A stretch of DNA of 64,000 bases from JACCQS01 sp963766765 (GTDB taxonomy: Bacteria; Actinomycetota; Actinomycetes; Mycobacteriales; Geodermatophilaceae). Numbering within the stretch: the stretch's first letter is position 1; every line of letters begins with the position of its first letter. The position numbers and the translations under genes are program-made. Shown here piece after piece: positions 8,406-16,925 of the stretch. The notes beneath the pieces are model-generated. The model ran no database searches. It was not told the DNA's origin and was given only the letters and a program-made list of their open reading frames with translations. Location of the stretch: positions 1 through 64,000 of the forward strand of contig CAVYBR010000014.1 in NCBI GenBank assembly GCA_963766765.1. The letters run 5' to 3'.

Positions 8406-9353
8406 GTGCTGGACATCGAACCGATCCGTGCCGCCGGGCTCCCTGCTGAGGTGACGATCTACGAGGTCGGGCCACGAGACGGACTGCAGAACGAGTCCGC
8501 GATCGTGCCGGTGGAGGTCAAGGCCGAGTTCATAGCCCGACTGGCTGCGGCCGGACTCAAGGTCATCGAGGCCACATCCTTCGTGCACCCGAAATGGGTG
8601 CCGCAGTTGGCCGACGCCGCCGAGTTGGTCGAGGTGCTCGAGCGGGTGCCGGGCGTGCACTACCCCGTTCTGGTCCCGAACGAGCGAGGCTTGGAACGGG
8701 CGCTCGAGGCGGGAATCACTGATGTCGCGGTGTTCGGGAGCGCCACCGAGAGCTTCGCCCAGCGCAATCTCAACCGGACCGTCGCGGAATCGCTGACGAT
8801 GTTCGAGCCGGTGGTGCGCCGCGCTCGTGAGGCGGGGCTCGCAGTGCGCGGCTATGTGAGCATGTGCTTCGGCGACCCGTGGGAGGGCACGGTGCCGATC
8901 GAGCAGGTCGTGTCCGTCGGTCGGTCGCTGCTCGAGATGGGCTGCACCGAGCTGTCCCTCGGCGACACGATCGGGGTGGCCACGCCGGGCCGGGTCAGCG
9001 CCGTACTGGACGCGTTCCGTACCGCAGGCACCTCGATTGGCAGCCTGGCTGTGCACTTCCATGACACCTACGGTCAGGCGCTGTCCAACACGTTGACCGC
9101 CCTGCGCGAGGGCGTCACCGTCGTCGATGCGAGCGCCGGCGGGCTGGGTGGTTGCCCGTACGCCGAAAGCGCCACCGGAAACCTCGCCACCGAAGACCTG
9201 GTCTGGATGCTGCACGGCTTGGGCATCACGACCGGCGTGGACCTGCAGTCACTGGTCGACACCAGCGTCTGGATGGCCGACCAACTGGGGAAGCCCAGCC
9301 CGTCCCGGGTCGTACAAGCCTTGGGCCCGTCCAGCACGGGGTCCGGCGGTTAG
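8406..9353 (+). CDS. liuE: Hydroxymethylglutaryl-CoA lyase
   Basis: A 315-residue TIM-barrel enzyme that cleaves HMG-CoA to acetyl-CoA and acetoacetate, the last step of leucine breakdown. The opening EVGPRDGLQNE (with the catalytic Arg-Asp pair and metal ligand), EATSFVHPKWVPQLADA, and the C-terminal signature GGLGGCPYAESATGNLATED with its loop cysteine are all present. The start is GTG at 8406, 2 bases after the alpha-subunit stop, indicating translational coupling. No methylglutaconyl-CoA hydratase gene is nearby, so that step must be encoded elsewhere. Confidence 0.92.
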   Translation: MLDIEPIRAAGLPAEVTIYEVGPRDGLQNESAIVPVEVKAEFIARLAAAGLKVIEATSFVHPKWVPQLADAAELVEVLERVPGVHYPVLVPNERGLERALEAGITDVAVFGSATESFAQRNLNRTVAESLTMFEPVVRRAREAGLAVRGYVSMCFGDPWEGTVPIEQVVSVGRSLLEMGCTELSLGDTIGVATPGRVSAVLDAFRTAGTSIGSLAVHFHDTYGQALSNTLTALREGVTVVDASAGGLGGCPYAESATGNLATEDLVWMLHGLGITTGVDLQSLVDTSVWMADQLGKPSPSRVVQALGPSSTGSGG

Positions 9354-9408
9354 CTGGCAAACCGCCGGCCCACAGAGTCACCGAACCGAAGTTCCGAAAG
9401 GACAGTCA

Positions 9409-10560
9409 ATGCTCGACTACCGACTCGATGCCGAGAACGCGGCACTGCAGGCGCTGGTGCGCGAATTCGCCCGCGACGTGGTCGCGCCGGTGATCGGGGA
9501 TTTCTACGAGCGCGAGGAATTTCCGTACGACATCGTGAAGCAGATGGGCGAGCTCGGCCTTTTCGGTCTGCCCTTCCCCGAGGAGTACGGCGGCTCAGGT
9601 GGCACGTACTTCACCTTGTGCCTGGCCCTGGAAGAGCTTGCCCGCGTTGACTCCTCGGTGGCGATCACCTTGGAGGCCGGGGTCTCGCTCGGCGCGATGC
9701 CGATCTTCCGCTTCGGCTCTGAGGACCAGAAGAAGGAATGGCTGCCGAGACTGTGCAGCGGCGAGATGTTGGGCGCATTCGGCTTGACCGAGCCCGGCGG
9801 GGGCTCGGATGCCGGCGCGACGCTGACGACGGCGAAGCTCGAGGACGAGCACTGGCTGATCAACGGAACCAAGGCGTTCATCACCAACTCGGGCACTGAC
9901 ATCACCGGACTGGTCACCGTTACCGCGGTCACCGGGATGCAGGCGGACGGCCGCAAGGAGATCTCGGCGATCCTGGTGCCGTCGGGGACACCGGGCTTCA
10001 CAGTCTCGAAGAAGTACTCCAAGGTCGGCTGGAACGCTTCGGACACCCGCGAACTCTCGTTCGACGACTGCCGGGTGCCTGCCGAGAACCTGGTGGGGGA
10101 GCGGGGCCGCGGGTACGGGCAGTTCCTCTCGATCCTGGACGAGGGCCGCATCGCCATCTCCGCACTGTCGGTCGGGCTCGCCCAGGGCTGCGTCGACGAG
10201 TCGGTGAAATACGCCGGCCAGCGCAAAGCGTTCGGCAAGTCGATCGGCCAGTATCAGGCGATCGCGTTCAAGATCGCCGACATGGAGACGCGGGCGTTCA
10301 CCGCGCGGATGGCCTACTACCGGGCGGCGGAGAAGATGCTGCGCGGCGAGCCGTTCAAGCGTGAGGCCGCGATGGCCAAGCTCTACTCGTCCGAGATCGC
10401 CGTGACGAACGCCCGTGAGGCGACCCAGGTCCACGGTGGCTACGGATTCATGAACGAGTTCCCGGTTGCGCGGATGTGGCGCGACTCCAAGATCCTGGAG
10501 ATCGGTGAGGGGACCTCCGAGGTTCAGCGCATGGTGATTGCCCGCGATCTCGGTCTCTGA
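9409..10560 (+). CDS. Acyl-CoA dehydrogenase of the branched-chain catabolic operon
   Basis: FAD enzyme of 383 residues that introduces the alpha-beta double bond into a short branched acyl-CoA. Family signatures are present: GAFGLTEPGGGSDAG near residue 123 and the QVHGGYGFMNEFPVARMWRD C-terminal motif. The catalytic Glu is in the SCAD/MCAD position (EIGEGTSEVQ near residue 368); human isovaleryl-CoA dehydrogenase has Gly there and uses a Glu elsewhere. The enzyme therefore looks like the actinobacterial AcdH/FadE19 group, which accepts several branched substrates, rather than a strict isovaleryl-CoA dehydrogenase. ATG 9409 follows AAAGGA and a 55-base gap after HMG-CoA lyase. It closes the operon. 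Confidence 0.9.
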   Translation: MLDYRLDAENAALQALVREFARDVVAPVIGDFYEREEFPYDIVKQMGELGLFGLPFPEEYGGSGGTYFTLCLALEELARVDSSVAITLEAGVSLGAMPIFRFGSEDQKKEWLPRLCSGEMLGAFGLTEPGGGSDAGATLTTAKLEDEHWLINGTKAFITNSGTDITGLVTVTAVTGMQADGRKEISAILVPSGTPGFTVSKKYSKVGWNASDTRELSFDDCRVPAENLVGERGRGYGQFLSILDEGRIAISALSVGLAQGCVDESVKYAGQRKAFGKSIGQYQAIAFKIADMETRAFTARMAYYRAAEKMLRGEPFKREAAMAKLYSSEIAVTNAREATQVHGGYGFMNEFPVARMWRDSKILEIGEGTSEVQRMVIARDLGL

Positions 10561-10589
10561 CCGTCGGTGCCTGGAATTAGCCTGCGGGA

Positions 10590-10898
10590 ATGGCTGATTA
10601 CTACCTGGTGAGACTTGCCCGCGGGCTCGCGTGGAACCACGCCGTTGCTCGGCGGGAACAGGCCGGCTGGGATGCCCACGCGGCCTTCATGGACTCCCTC
10701 GTTGATGCCGGCGTCATCATCCTCGGGGGGCCGATCGGGGATGGTGACGGCGAGGACTCAATGCACATCGTCGATCTACCGGGTGAGCCAGCGATACGGT
10801 ACCGGCTCGCTGAGGATCCATGGGCAGGGGACATGCTCACGATCAAGAGCATCGAGCCTTGGTCGGTCTGGCTCCGCGCGTCCGGTCCGGCGGGCTAG
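10590..10898 (+). CDS. YCII-related domain protein
   Basis: A 102-residue alpha/beta-barrel (ferredoxin-like) protein of the YCII/DGPF group. It shows the N-terminal MADYYLVRLARGLAW strand, a helix containing WDAHAAFMDSLVDAGVIILGGP, and the DPWAGDMLTIKSIEPW end typical of the family. Members are small cytosolic proteins of mostly unknown function; some have a His-Asp dyad. It starts at ATG 10590, 29 bases after the acyl-CoA dehydrogenase, so it may be the last gene of that transcript. It converges with the frameshifted CFA synthase gene. Confidence 0.85.
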   Translation: MADYYLVRLARGLAWNHAVARREQAGWDAHAAFMDSLVDAGVIILGGPIGDGDGEDSMHIVDLPGEPAIRYRLAEDPWAGDMLTIKSIEPWSVWLRASGPAG

Positions 10899-10917
10899 TC
10901 AGCTACGGCGTAGTCAG

Positions 10918-12154
10918 TTACTCGGCGGGCCGCACCGACAGCACCTGGTTGACGCCCAGCGTGCCGTTCTCGAAGGACATCGCTGAACCAGCCATGTAGA
11001 GCCGCCAGACCCGCGCCCGGCCTTCACTTGTCAGCCGCACGGCTTGCGTCCAGTTCTCTTCCAGCCGCTTCACCCAGGCCCGCAGCGTCCGGGCGTAATT
11101 GGGTCGCAGGGCCTGCACGCCGACAACCTCCAACCCGCTGTTCTCGAACGAACTCACCGTGCCCCCGAGCGGGAGCAACTCCCCGTCCGGGAAGACGTAG
11201 CGGGCAATGAAGGTGTCGCCGTTCCACTCCGTCTCGCCGTGCCCCCACGCGATTGCCTGATTCAGGAATCGTCCGCCCGGTCGCAGCAGGTCATACATCT
11301 GGCGCGCGTAGGCGGTCCATCATGGCGCTGCCGACATGCTCGGACATTCCGATCGAGGAGATCGCGTCGTACGGGCCGTCGTCGATATCGCGGTAATCCT
11401 GGATGCGAATCTCTACCTGATCGGTGAGCCCGGCCTCAGCGACCCGCTTCTCGGCCAACTCGGCCTGCTCGTGCGACAGCGTGACGCCGACGACCTTCAC
11501 TCCGTAATTCCGGGCGGCATGGATGGCCATCGAACCCCACCCGCAGCCGACATCGAGCAGCCGCTGGCCGGGCTGGAGTTCCAACTTCTTGGCGATCAGG
11601 TCGAGTTTCGCTTCCTGGGCCTGATCGAGCGTCGTGGTCGGCGTCTCGAAGTAGGCGCAGGAGTAGAGCATCGTCGGGCCGAGAACCAGCCGGTAGAAGT
11701 CGTTGCCCACGTCGTAGTGATGGGAAACCGCCTTCTGGTCCCGTCCCTGATCGTGCTGCTTGCCGGTGAGCTTGGCTTCCTCCGGTGGCGGCGTTGGACT
11801 CGGGCCGAGTGCTCCGAGTCGCGCGGCCGTGAGCAGCAGCGCGGCACGCTGTCGCAGCGTCAACCTCGTCTCCTCGGAGAGTCCGGGCGTGGACTTCAGG
11901 GCGTCGAGTACGTCATAGACGTTCCCGTCGATGTCCAGATCACCTGACACGTACGCCCGGCCGAGCCCCAGTTCACCTGGCGCCCATGCCAGGCGGCGTA
12001 GGGCCCGACGATTGCGAAGAATGATCTGCGGCGCGTTGGGTGGTCCCGCGGTCGATCCGTCCCAGACCTGCAATCGGAACGGGAGTTCGGCGACTCCCAG
12101 GAGGTTGCACAGGACAGGCGCAAGCCTGCTTGCCGCTCCCCGATGACCCTTCAT
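10918..12154 (-). pseudogene. cfa: Cyclopropane-fatty-acyl-phospholipid synthase, frameshifted
   Basis: SAM-dependent enzyme that adds a methylene bridge to unsaturated phospholipid acyl chains. The first part (12154 down to about 11315) has the N-terminal domain, YSCAYF, the SAM site LLDVGCGWGSMAIHAA and SSIGMSEHVG. It then reads out of frame to a stop at 11291. The next frame continues the conserved sequence as MYDLLRPGGRFLNQAIAWG through to the normal C-terminus at 10918. Removing one C on the coding strand (a G of the GG at 11314-11315) restores DAYARQMYDLL and an uninterrupted protein of about 411 residues. Start ATG 12154 has GGGAG upstream. All other family motifs are kept, so the break is recent or a sequencing error. 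Confidence 0.85.
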
Positions 12155-12239
12155 TGCGACTCCCGAAGTTGCGGTCACCCAACCGGTTGTCCTTCGTTCA
12201 ACTCCTTCGTTCAACGTAGTACCGCCACCGGCATTCCGT

Positions 12240-12743
12240 TCACAGTTCCCGCCGGTACCTGCTTCGAAACCTGATCAGCGGCGGGCGATCCTGCGCGACG
12301 TAGATGACCTCGACGATGCGGAGCACAAGCAGGAAGTGGTCGCCGGCAGCGGACGTGGACTCCACCTGACAATCCAGTGCCGCGACTCCCTCAGTCAAGA
12401 CGAGGGCATTGCTGTGCGCGGCGCGCTCATGAGGCACGTCGTCGAGCAAGAGTCGCGCACTCGGTCTGCCTGCAGCTGCGAACCTGCTTGCCAGCACCGA
12501 CTGTTGCGCCGCAAGGATCGTGATCGCGCACGCTGAGGTCAGGTCCAGCGCCTCGACCACGTAGGAGTCGGCGGCAAGGCCGATTGCGATCAACGGCGGC
12601 TCCGCCGACACCGCCATGAAGGCGGTGACCGTCGTACCGATGTCATCCAGATCCTGCCGCAGGGTCAGCACGGTGACCCCGCTGGCGAAGCTCCCGAGCG
12701 CTTCGGCGTACTCGCTGGGTGACATATCGATGACGCGCTCCAT
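12240..12743 (-). CDS. Flavin reductase-like FMN-binding protein
   Basis: A 167-residue protein of the flavin reductase-like (split beta-barrel) family, which reduces FMN or FAD with NAD(P)H for a partner monooxygenase. The N-terminal FASGVTVLT and the TAFMAVSAEPPLIAIGLA strand are the usual flavin-binding signatures, and the C-terminal VEVIYVAQDRPPLIRFRSRYRRE matches the family end. Start chosen as ATG 12743; ATG 12725 (MSPSEYAEAL) is equally plausible. It is upstream of, and on the same strand as, the CFA synthase, and divergent from the disulfide reductase gene across 101 bases. No partner monooxygenase lies next to it. Confidence 0.82.
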   Translation of the reverse strand: MERVIDMSPSEYAEALGSFASGVTVLTLRQDLDDIGTTVTAFMAVSAEPPLIAIGLAADSYVVEALDLTSACAITILAAQQSVLASRFAAAGRPSARLLLDDVPHERAAHSNALVLTEGVAALDCQVESTSAAGDHFLLVLRIVEVIYVAQDRPPLIRFRSRYRREL

Positions 12744-12844
12744 CCTCGGTTGCCCCCGTCGCGGGGCCGCGGCGTGAATGATCCGTGCATGATCGCAGGG
12801 CAGGTCCCGGTGCATCAGTCCAGCGCAGTCGAACAGGAGCGTCC

Positions 12845-14269
12845 GTGAGCGAACCGCAGCAGTACGACGTCATCGTGATCGGGGGTGGCTCGGTGGGCGA
12901 GAACGCCGCCGACCGGGTCGTGAAGTCCGGACTGACCGCGGCCCTCGTGGAATCCGAGCTTGTCGGCGGCGAATGCTCTTACTGGGCGTGTATGCCCAGT
13001 AAGGCGCTCCTGCGCGGCACCGAAATCCTCTCCGAAGCTCGTGCCGTGCCCGGCGCTGCCGAGGCGATCACCGGAAGCCAGGACGTAGCCAAGACGCTCG
13101 AGCGCCGCGACGGGTTCGCCGGACACTGGTCCGACGACGGACAGGCCAGATGGGTCGAGAGCGCCGGCATCGCACTCTTCCGCGGGGTCGGCCGCTTCGT
13201 CGGGCCCAAGCGGATCGACGTCGAGGGCCGGGATGGAGTCGTCAGGTCCCTCGCGGCGCGGCACGCTGTGGTCGCCTCCACCGGCTCCCGGCCGGTGCTG
13301 CCGCCGATCGAGGGGTTGGCCGAGGCGAAGCCGTGGACCAGCCGCGAGGCCACGTCTGCCAAGGCGGCCCCACGCCGACTGGTCGTGATCGGTGGCGGCG
13401 TGGTCGGGGTGGAGATGGCGACTGCGTGGTGCGCACTGGGTTCCGAGGTGGTGATGCTGGTCCGCGGCGACCGCATCCTGAACGCGCTCGAGCCATTCGC
13501 GAGCGACCTCGTCACCGCCAGTCTGCGGGAGAGGGGGGTGGACATCCGAACCAAGGTGACAGTCCAGAAGGTCGTCCGCAGCGGCGACAGCGTCACCGTC
13601 TCTCTGGACGGTGAGACCGTGGAGGGCGATCAGGTTCTCGTAGCAACGGGCCGGAAGCCGAACACCTCGGGTCTGGGTCTCGAGACCATCGGTCTCAATC
13701 CGGGCGACGCCCTCGAGGTGGACGACACGTGCCGGGTCACGGCGATCGAAGCCGGTTGGCTCTATGCCACCGGCGATGTCAACGGTCGGCGGTTGCTCAC
13801 GCACATGGGCAAGTACCAGGCGCGTGCCTGCGGTACGGCGATCGCGCGGCGGGCCCGCGGCGAAGAGGTCGACGGAGGTCCGTGGCAACGCAGTTCGGCC
13901 ACCGCCGATCACAGCGCCACCCCCGCAGTCATCTTCAGCAGTCCGGTGGTCGGCTCGGTAGGTCGTACCGAGGTCGAGGCCCGAGAGGCCGGAGTGAACG
14001 TACGGACGGTCAGCTACGACATCGGCAACACGGCTGGCGGATCTCTGTACGCGAACGGCTACACCGGTACGGCGAAGATCGTTGTGGACGAAGACACCGG
14101 ATGCCTGGTCGGCGCCACGTTCGCAGGCCCCGGGGTCGAGGACCTCTTGCACTCGGCAACCGTGGCCATCGTCGGCGAGATCCCTCTGGAACGCCTCTGG
14201 CATGCCGTGCCGTCTTTTCCGACGATCAGCGAGGTCTGGCTGCGGTTGCTGGAGACATACGGACTCTGA
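12845..14269 (+). CDS. Pyridine nucleotide-disulfide oxidoreductase (lipoamide dehydrogenase-like)
   Basis: FAD/NAD(P)H enzyme of 474 residues with the class I order: FAD site (VIVIGGGSVGENAA, about 9-22), redox-active cysteine pair Cys44 and Cys49 in GGECSYWACMPSK, NAD(P) site (VVIGGGVVGVEMATAW near 180), second FAD motif (LYATGDVNG near 308), and a dimerisation domain. CSYWAC replaces the CLNVGC of true lipoamide dehydrogenases, and the family's C-terminal HxHPT-type His-Glu segment reads HAVPSFPTISEVWL, so the Glu partner is shifted or lost. It is probably a quinone or mercuric-reductase-like oxidoreductase, not a PDH-complex E3. GTG 12845 has AGGAG at proper distance. Confidence 0.88.
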   Translation: MSEPQQYDVIVIGGGSVGENAADRVVKSGLTAALVESELVGGECSYWACMPSKALLRGTEILSEARAVPGAAEAITGSQDVAKTLERRDGFAGHWSDDGQARWVESAGIALFRGVGRFVGPKRIDVEGRDGVVRSLAARHAVVASTGSRPVLPPIEGLAEAKPWTSREATSAKAAPRRLVVIGGGVVGVEMATAWCALGSEVVMLVRGDRILNALEPFASDLVTASLRERGVDIRTKVTVQKVVRSGDSVTVSLDGETVEGDQVLVATGRKPNTSGLGLETIGLNPGDALEVDDTCRVTAIEAGWLYATGDVNGRRLLTHMGKYQARACGTAIARRARGEEVDGGPWQRSSATADHSATPAVIFSSPVVGSVGRTEVEAREAGVNVRTVSYDIGNTAGGSLYANGYTGTAKIVVDEDTGCLVGATFAGPGVEDLLHSATVAIVGEIPLERLWHAVPSFPTISEVWLRLLETYGL

Positions 14270-14283
14270 CGCGGCCCCAATCT

Positions 14284-15480
14284 GTGTCAGTGCGGCAGTT
14301 GCCAACGACTGGGCGGAACCTGCGGCGCGCGCTCGCTTGCGTGTGCCTGCTGCTCGCGGCTGCTGTCGCGGTGACGGCGTGCACCAGCAGCGGCCCGACC
14401 ATGCCGGGATCGAGTTCGCCCGTACCTTCGACGGGGTCTGCCGGCCAACCGTCGACTGGATTCACCCGTCTCGATCCACTGGTCGACCGAGCCGCACACA
14501 CGGCCAGCCTCCTGCCCGACGGCCGGGTCCTCGTCGCTGGCGGCTGCGTCGTCGATGGCTGCGCAGAGGCGACAGCCAGCACAGAGTTCTTCGACCCCTC
14601 TTTGGGGCGCTTCGTGGCAGGACCCGACCTACACGGTCCCCGCGACGGGCACACCGCGACGCCGTTGCCCAACGGCGATGTCCTGATGGTCGGCGGATAC
14701 AGCGGCGAGGGCCAACCGCCGCTGGCGACGGCAGAGTTGTACGTCGCGGCCACCGGCAGCGTCCTACCCGCAGGAGAACTCTCCGTCGGACGGGGCGGGC
14801 ACATGGCCGCCCCTTTGCCGGACGGAAGGGTCCTGATCGTCGGCGGGTTCATCGGCCGGCGAATGTTCACCGAGACCGTCGAGATCTGGGATCCGATAAC
14901 GCGCTCGTTCGAACCAGGCGCTCCGATGTCGCTTCCGCGCGGCGCGGGCACCGCGACCGCGCTCGCTGCCGGATCCGTGCTCGTCGTGGGAGGTGAGAGC
15001 ACGCCAGGTCTCGGTGTCGACTCGACCGAGATCTACGAACCGCGGACCGACAGCTGGGTGCCCGGTCCGCGGCTGTCCGAAGCGCGCTTCAAGCACGCCG
15101 CGGTCGCGCTGGCCGACGGATCGGTCCTCGTCGTCGGCGGCACGACCGATGACGAAGTGTTGCTGACCAGCGTCGAGCGCTATGACGGCTCGAGTTTCCG
15201 CACCGCGGCGCCACTGGGGGAGGCCCGCTACAAGTTCAGCGATGCAGTCGCAGTGCTCCCGGACGGTCGCCTTGCAGTCGCCGGCGGTGGTGGTGGTGGT
15301 GGTGCAGGCGAGTACTACGACCCGCTCATTGGCCAGACCGCCCCGCTTGCCGGACCGAGCGGAGAGCGGTCATCCTTCGCGACTGCGACGTTGCTCCAGG
15401 ACGATTCTTTGCTTGTGGTCGGCGGCTACAACGGGCGGATTGATCTCGTCAGGTCTGCCTTCCTCGTCCCACCGCCCTGA
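14284..15480 (+). CDS. Kelch-type seven-repeat lipoprotein
   Basis: A 398-residue secreted protein. The N-terminus (VSVRQLPTTGRNLRRA, hydrophobic stretch, then AVTAC) is a lipoprotein signal peptide, so the mature protein is anchored at the outer face of the membrane via the Cys. Seven repeats follow, each with an LPDGRVLVAGG-type hairpin (variants LPNGDVLMVGG, LPDGRVLIVGG, LAAGSVLVVGG, LADGSVLVVGG, LPDGRLAVAGG, LQDDSLLVVGG), as expected for a seven-bladed kelch/galactose-oxidase-like propeller. No galactose-oxidase Cys-Tyr catalytic site is evident. A run of six GGT codons (15286-15303) encodes poly-Gly in blade six. Ligand unknown. Confidence 0.82.
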   Translation: MSVRQLPTTGRNLRRALACVCLLLAAAVAVTACTSSGPTMPGSSSPVPSTGSAGQPSTGFTRLDPLVDRAAHTASLLPDGRVLVAGGCVVDGCAEATASTEFFDPSLGRFVAGPDLHGPRDGHTATPLPNGDVLMVGGYSGEGQPPLATAELYVAATGSVLPAGELSVGRGGHMAAPLPDGRVLIVGGFIGRRMFTETVEIWDPITRSFEPGAPMSLPRGAGTATALAAGSVLVVGGESTPGLGVDSTEIYEPRTDSWVPGPRLSEARFKHAAVALADGSVLVVGGTTDDEVLLTSVERYDGSSFRTAAPLGEARYKFSDAVAVLPDGRLAVAGGGGGGGAGEYYDPLIGQTAPLAGPSGERSSFATATLLQDDSLLVVGGYNGRIDLVRSAFLVPPP

Positions 15481-15488
15481 GGAACGGT

Positions 15489-16454
15489 TCAATGCGTGGT
15501 GTGTCCCTTCTCCTCGCGATGTCTGTAAAGGGCTGCGTCAGCCCGTGCGACGACATCCTCGGCTGAGTCACGGGGCCGCAGTTCGGCGAGCCCGAACGTC
15601 ACCGACCCCGGAACCGCTCCCTTGGCGAGGTGGGCGTTGACGCGACCCAGCCGCTGAGCCGCACCGGCGCTGTTGAGCCCGGGGAGTGCACAGATGAATT
15701 CGTCACCCCCGTAGCGAATGATCAGGTCGTAGGAGCGCATATGCGCCGCTAGGGCGCGGGCGACCTGGACGAGCATGTGGTCACCTGCGGCGTGCCCGTA
15801 CAGATCGTTGATCGCCTTCAGGTGGTTGACGTCCACGAACGCAACCACGAATGGCTGTCCTGCTCGGCGCGCCCGCGCTATGTCGCGCCTGAGTTCGGCG
15901 AAACCCGCACCGCGCAGGTAGCTGCCGGTGAGATCGTCGTGGGAGGCCTGCCCCCGGTCTTTGGCCGCCAGCTGGCGATCGGCCAGCGCGGTCTCGCGGT
16001 CGTGTTCGGCTTGGGTGCGTTCGGCGGCGGCCGCCCGGCGGTCGGCCAGCGCGGTCTCGCGGTCGTGCTCGGCCTCGGTGCGCTCATCTGCTCCCGCGCG
16101 ACGATCACGCATCGCGCCATTCCGGTCCGCCGACGCTGCTTGCCGCGCTAGTGCCGAAGCGCTGCAGGTTTGCCGGTCCACGTCGTCGTCGACGGCCCGC
16201 TCGGCCTCCGCTGCGGCATCGTCGCGTAGATCGGCGGCCTGGTCTCTCAGGTCCGCGGCGTGGTCTCGGCGGTCGCTGACCTGATCGCGTACGTCGGCGG
16301 CCCGGTCGCGCCGCTCGGCGTCGACGTCGCGTTGCTCCGCACCGATGTCTCGCTGCTCGGCGGCGTGGTCCCGGACATCGCCGGCATGGTCGCGCTCTTC
16401 GGCCGCCGAGAGGCCGCTGTCGGCGACGTCAGGGTGATTCGAAGGGTTTCCCAT
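15489..16454 (-). CDS. Diguanylate cyclase (GGDEF) with RDxAA-repeat coiled coil
   Basis: A 321-residue protein that should make cyclic di-GMP. The C-terminal GGDEF domain (about 168-318) has the canonical RYGGDEF active site, DVNHLKAINDLYGHAAGD, and a DLTGSYLRGAGF entry. Before it lies a long charged helical region: about nine heptads of the form RDxAAxx (residues 20-78), then a 21-residue unit (AEHDRETALADR core) duplicated in tandem. No membrane segment or sensory domain is seen, so the coiled coil probably drives dimerisation and signal input. The DNA of the duplicated unit is a 63-base direct repeat. Confidence 0.88.
   Translation of the reverse strand: MGNPSNHPDVADSGLSAAEERDHAGDVRDHAAEQRDIGAEQRDVDAERRDRAADVRDQVSDRRDHAADLRDQAADLRDDAAAEAERAVDDDVDRQTCSASALARQAASADRNGAMRDRRAGADERTEAEHDRETALADRRAAAAERTQAEHDRETALADRQLAAKDRGQASHDDLTGSYLRGAGFAELRRDIARARRAGQPFVVAFVDVNHLKAINDLYGHAAGDHMLVQVARALAAHMRSYDLIIRYGGDEFICALPGLNSAGAAQRLGRVNAHLAKGAVPGSVTFGLAELRPRDSAEDVVARADAALYRHREEKGHTTH
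15980..16067. repeat. 63-base tandem duplication inside the GGDEF gene
   Basis: The 25-base stretch at 15980-16004 recurs exactly at 16043-16067, a period of 63 bases or 21 codons, with imperfect repetition across the whole unit. It encodes the repeated AEHDRETALADR helix segment. The in-frame period means copy number could change without breaking the gene. Confidence 0.75.
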
Positions 16455-16617
16455 GCGGGGAACACCTGACTCTCTGGCTGCGACTCCCCGCGGGCACGAG
16501 GATACGCGCGGATACGGGCGCTCCTCTAGGCGCGACGAGTGATCAATCGGCCGCGGTCAGTCGCCTGCCACACTCATGGGGAGGGTCGAGCGGTGCGACA
16601 CCGGAGGCCGATCCTGC

Positions 16618-16860
16618 GTGCCCGTCTGGACGATCATCGACTCCCGTACTGGCATTGCCGAGTCGATCACAGCCGACCAGATCGAGGACGATGGCAACGG
16701 CTGGTCCTGGTGGAGCGTCGTCGTGATTGTGAACAGTCCGCGCTGGTCATGCGTGCGTCGCGTGCCGGCCAGCGAGTTGGCCGGGGCGCCGTACGAAGAA
16801 GCCGAGATCAGTGCGGCCGAGCGCGCCCGGAGGGGGTCGAACCCTCGACCAAGTGCTTAG
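16618..16860 (+). CDS. Small hypothetical protein overlapping the tRNA gene
   Basis: The 367 bases between the GGDEF start and the tRNA hold only this candidate: GTG 16618, 80 residues, GGAGG 11 bases upstream. The protein begins VPVWTIIDSRTGIAESITAD and contains GWSWWSVVVIVNSP; codon use is like the neighbours. Its 3' end runs into the tRNA-Arg gene on the opposite strand and stops at a TAG within it, which argues either that the gene is truncated or that the last 12 or so codons are non-native. An ATG at 16576 in the same frame is an alternative start. I do not recognise the family. Confidence 0.4.
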   Translation: MPVWTIIDSRTGIAESITADQIEDDGNGWSWWSVVVIVNSPRWSCVRRVPASELAGAPYEEAEISAAERARRGSNPRPSA

Positions 16861-16894
16861 AAGGCACCTGCTCTATCCACTGAGCTACGGGCGC
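16822..16894 (-). tRNA. tRNA-Arg (anticodon TCT)
   Basis: 73 nucleotides on the minus strand fold as a full cloverleaf: acceptor GCGCCCG with CGGGCGC, D arm GCTC/GAGC, anticodon stem GGTGC/GCACT with loop CTTCTAA (anticodon TCT), and T arm GAGGG-TTCGACC-CCCTC. The discriminator base is G and CCA is not encoded. It reads AGA codons, which are rare in this GC-rich genome. A single tRNA like this is also a common integration target, but no integrase lies nearby. Confidence 0.95.
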
Positions 16895-16925
16895 TGACAG
16901 ACCTGAGGAGCCTACCGATCCGAGG

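Noticed and set aside
10896..10920. TAGTCAG direct repeat between the YCII and CFA genes
   Set aside because: Seven bases, two copies, no palindromy; too short to call a functional element.
12190..12216. Direct repeat CTTCGTTCAA(C) upstream of the CFA gene, with a TTG start inside
   Set aside because: ATG 12154 with GGGAG fits the family N-terminus better; the repeat is short and has no evident role.
12815..14305. Long open frame on the minus strand opposite the disulfide reductase gene
   Set aside because: It mirrors the codon structure of the conserved + strand gene and its translation is Arg/His/Asp-rich with no family resemblance.
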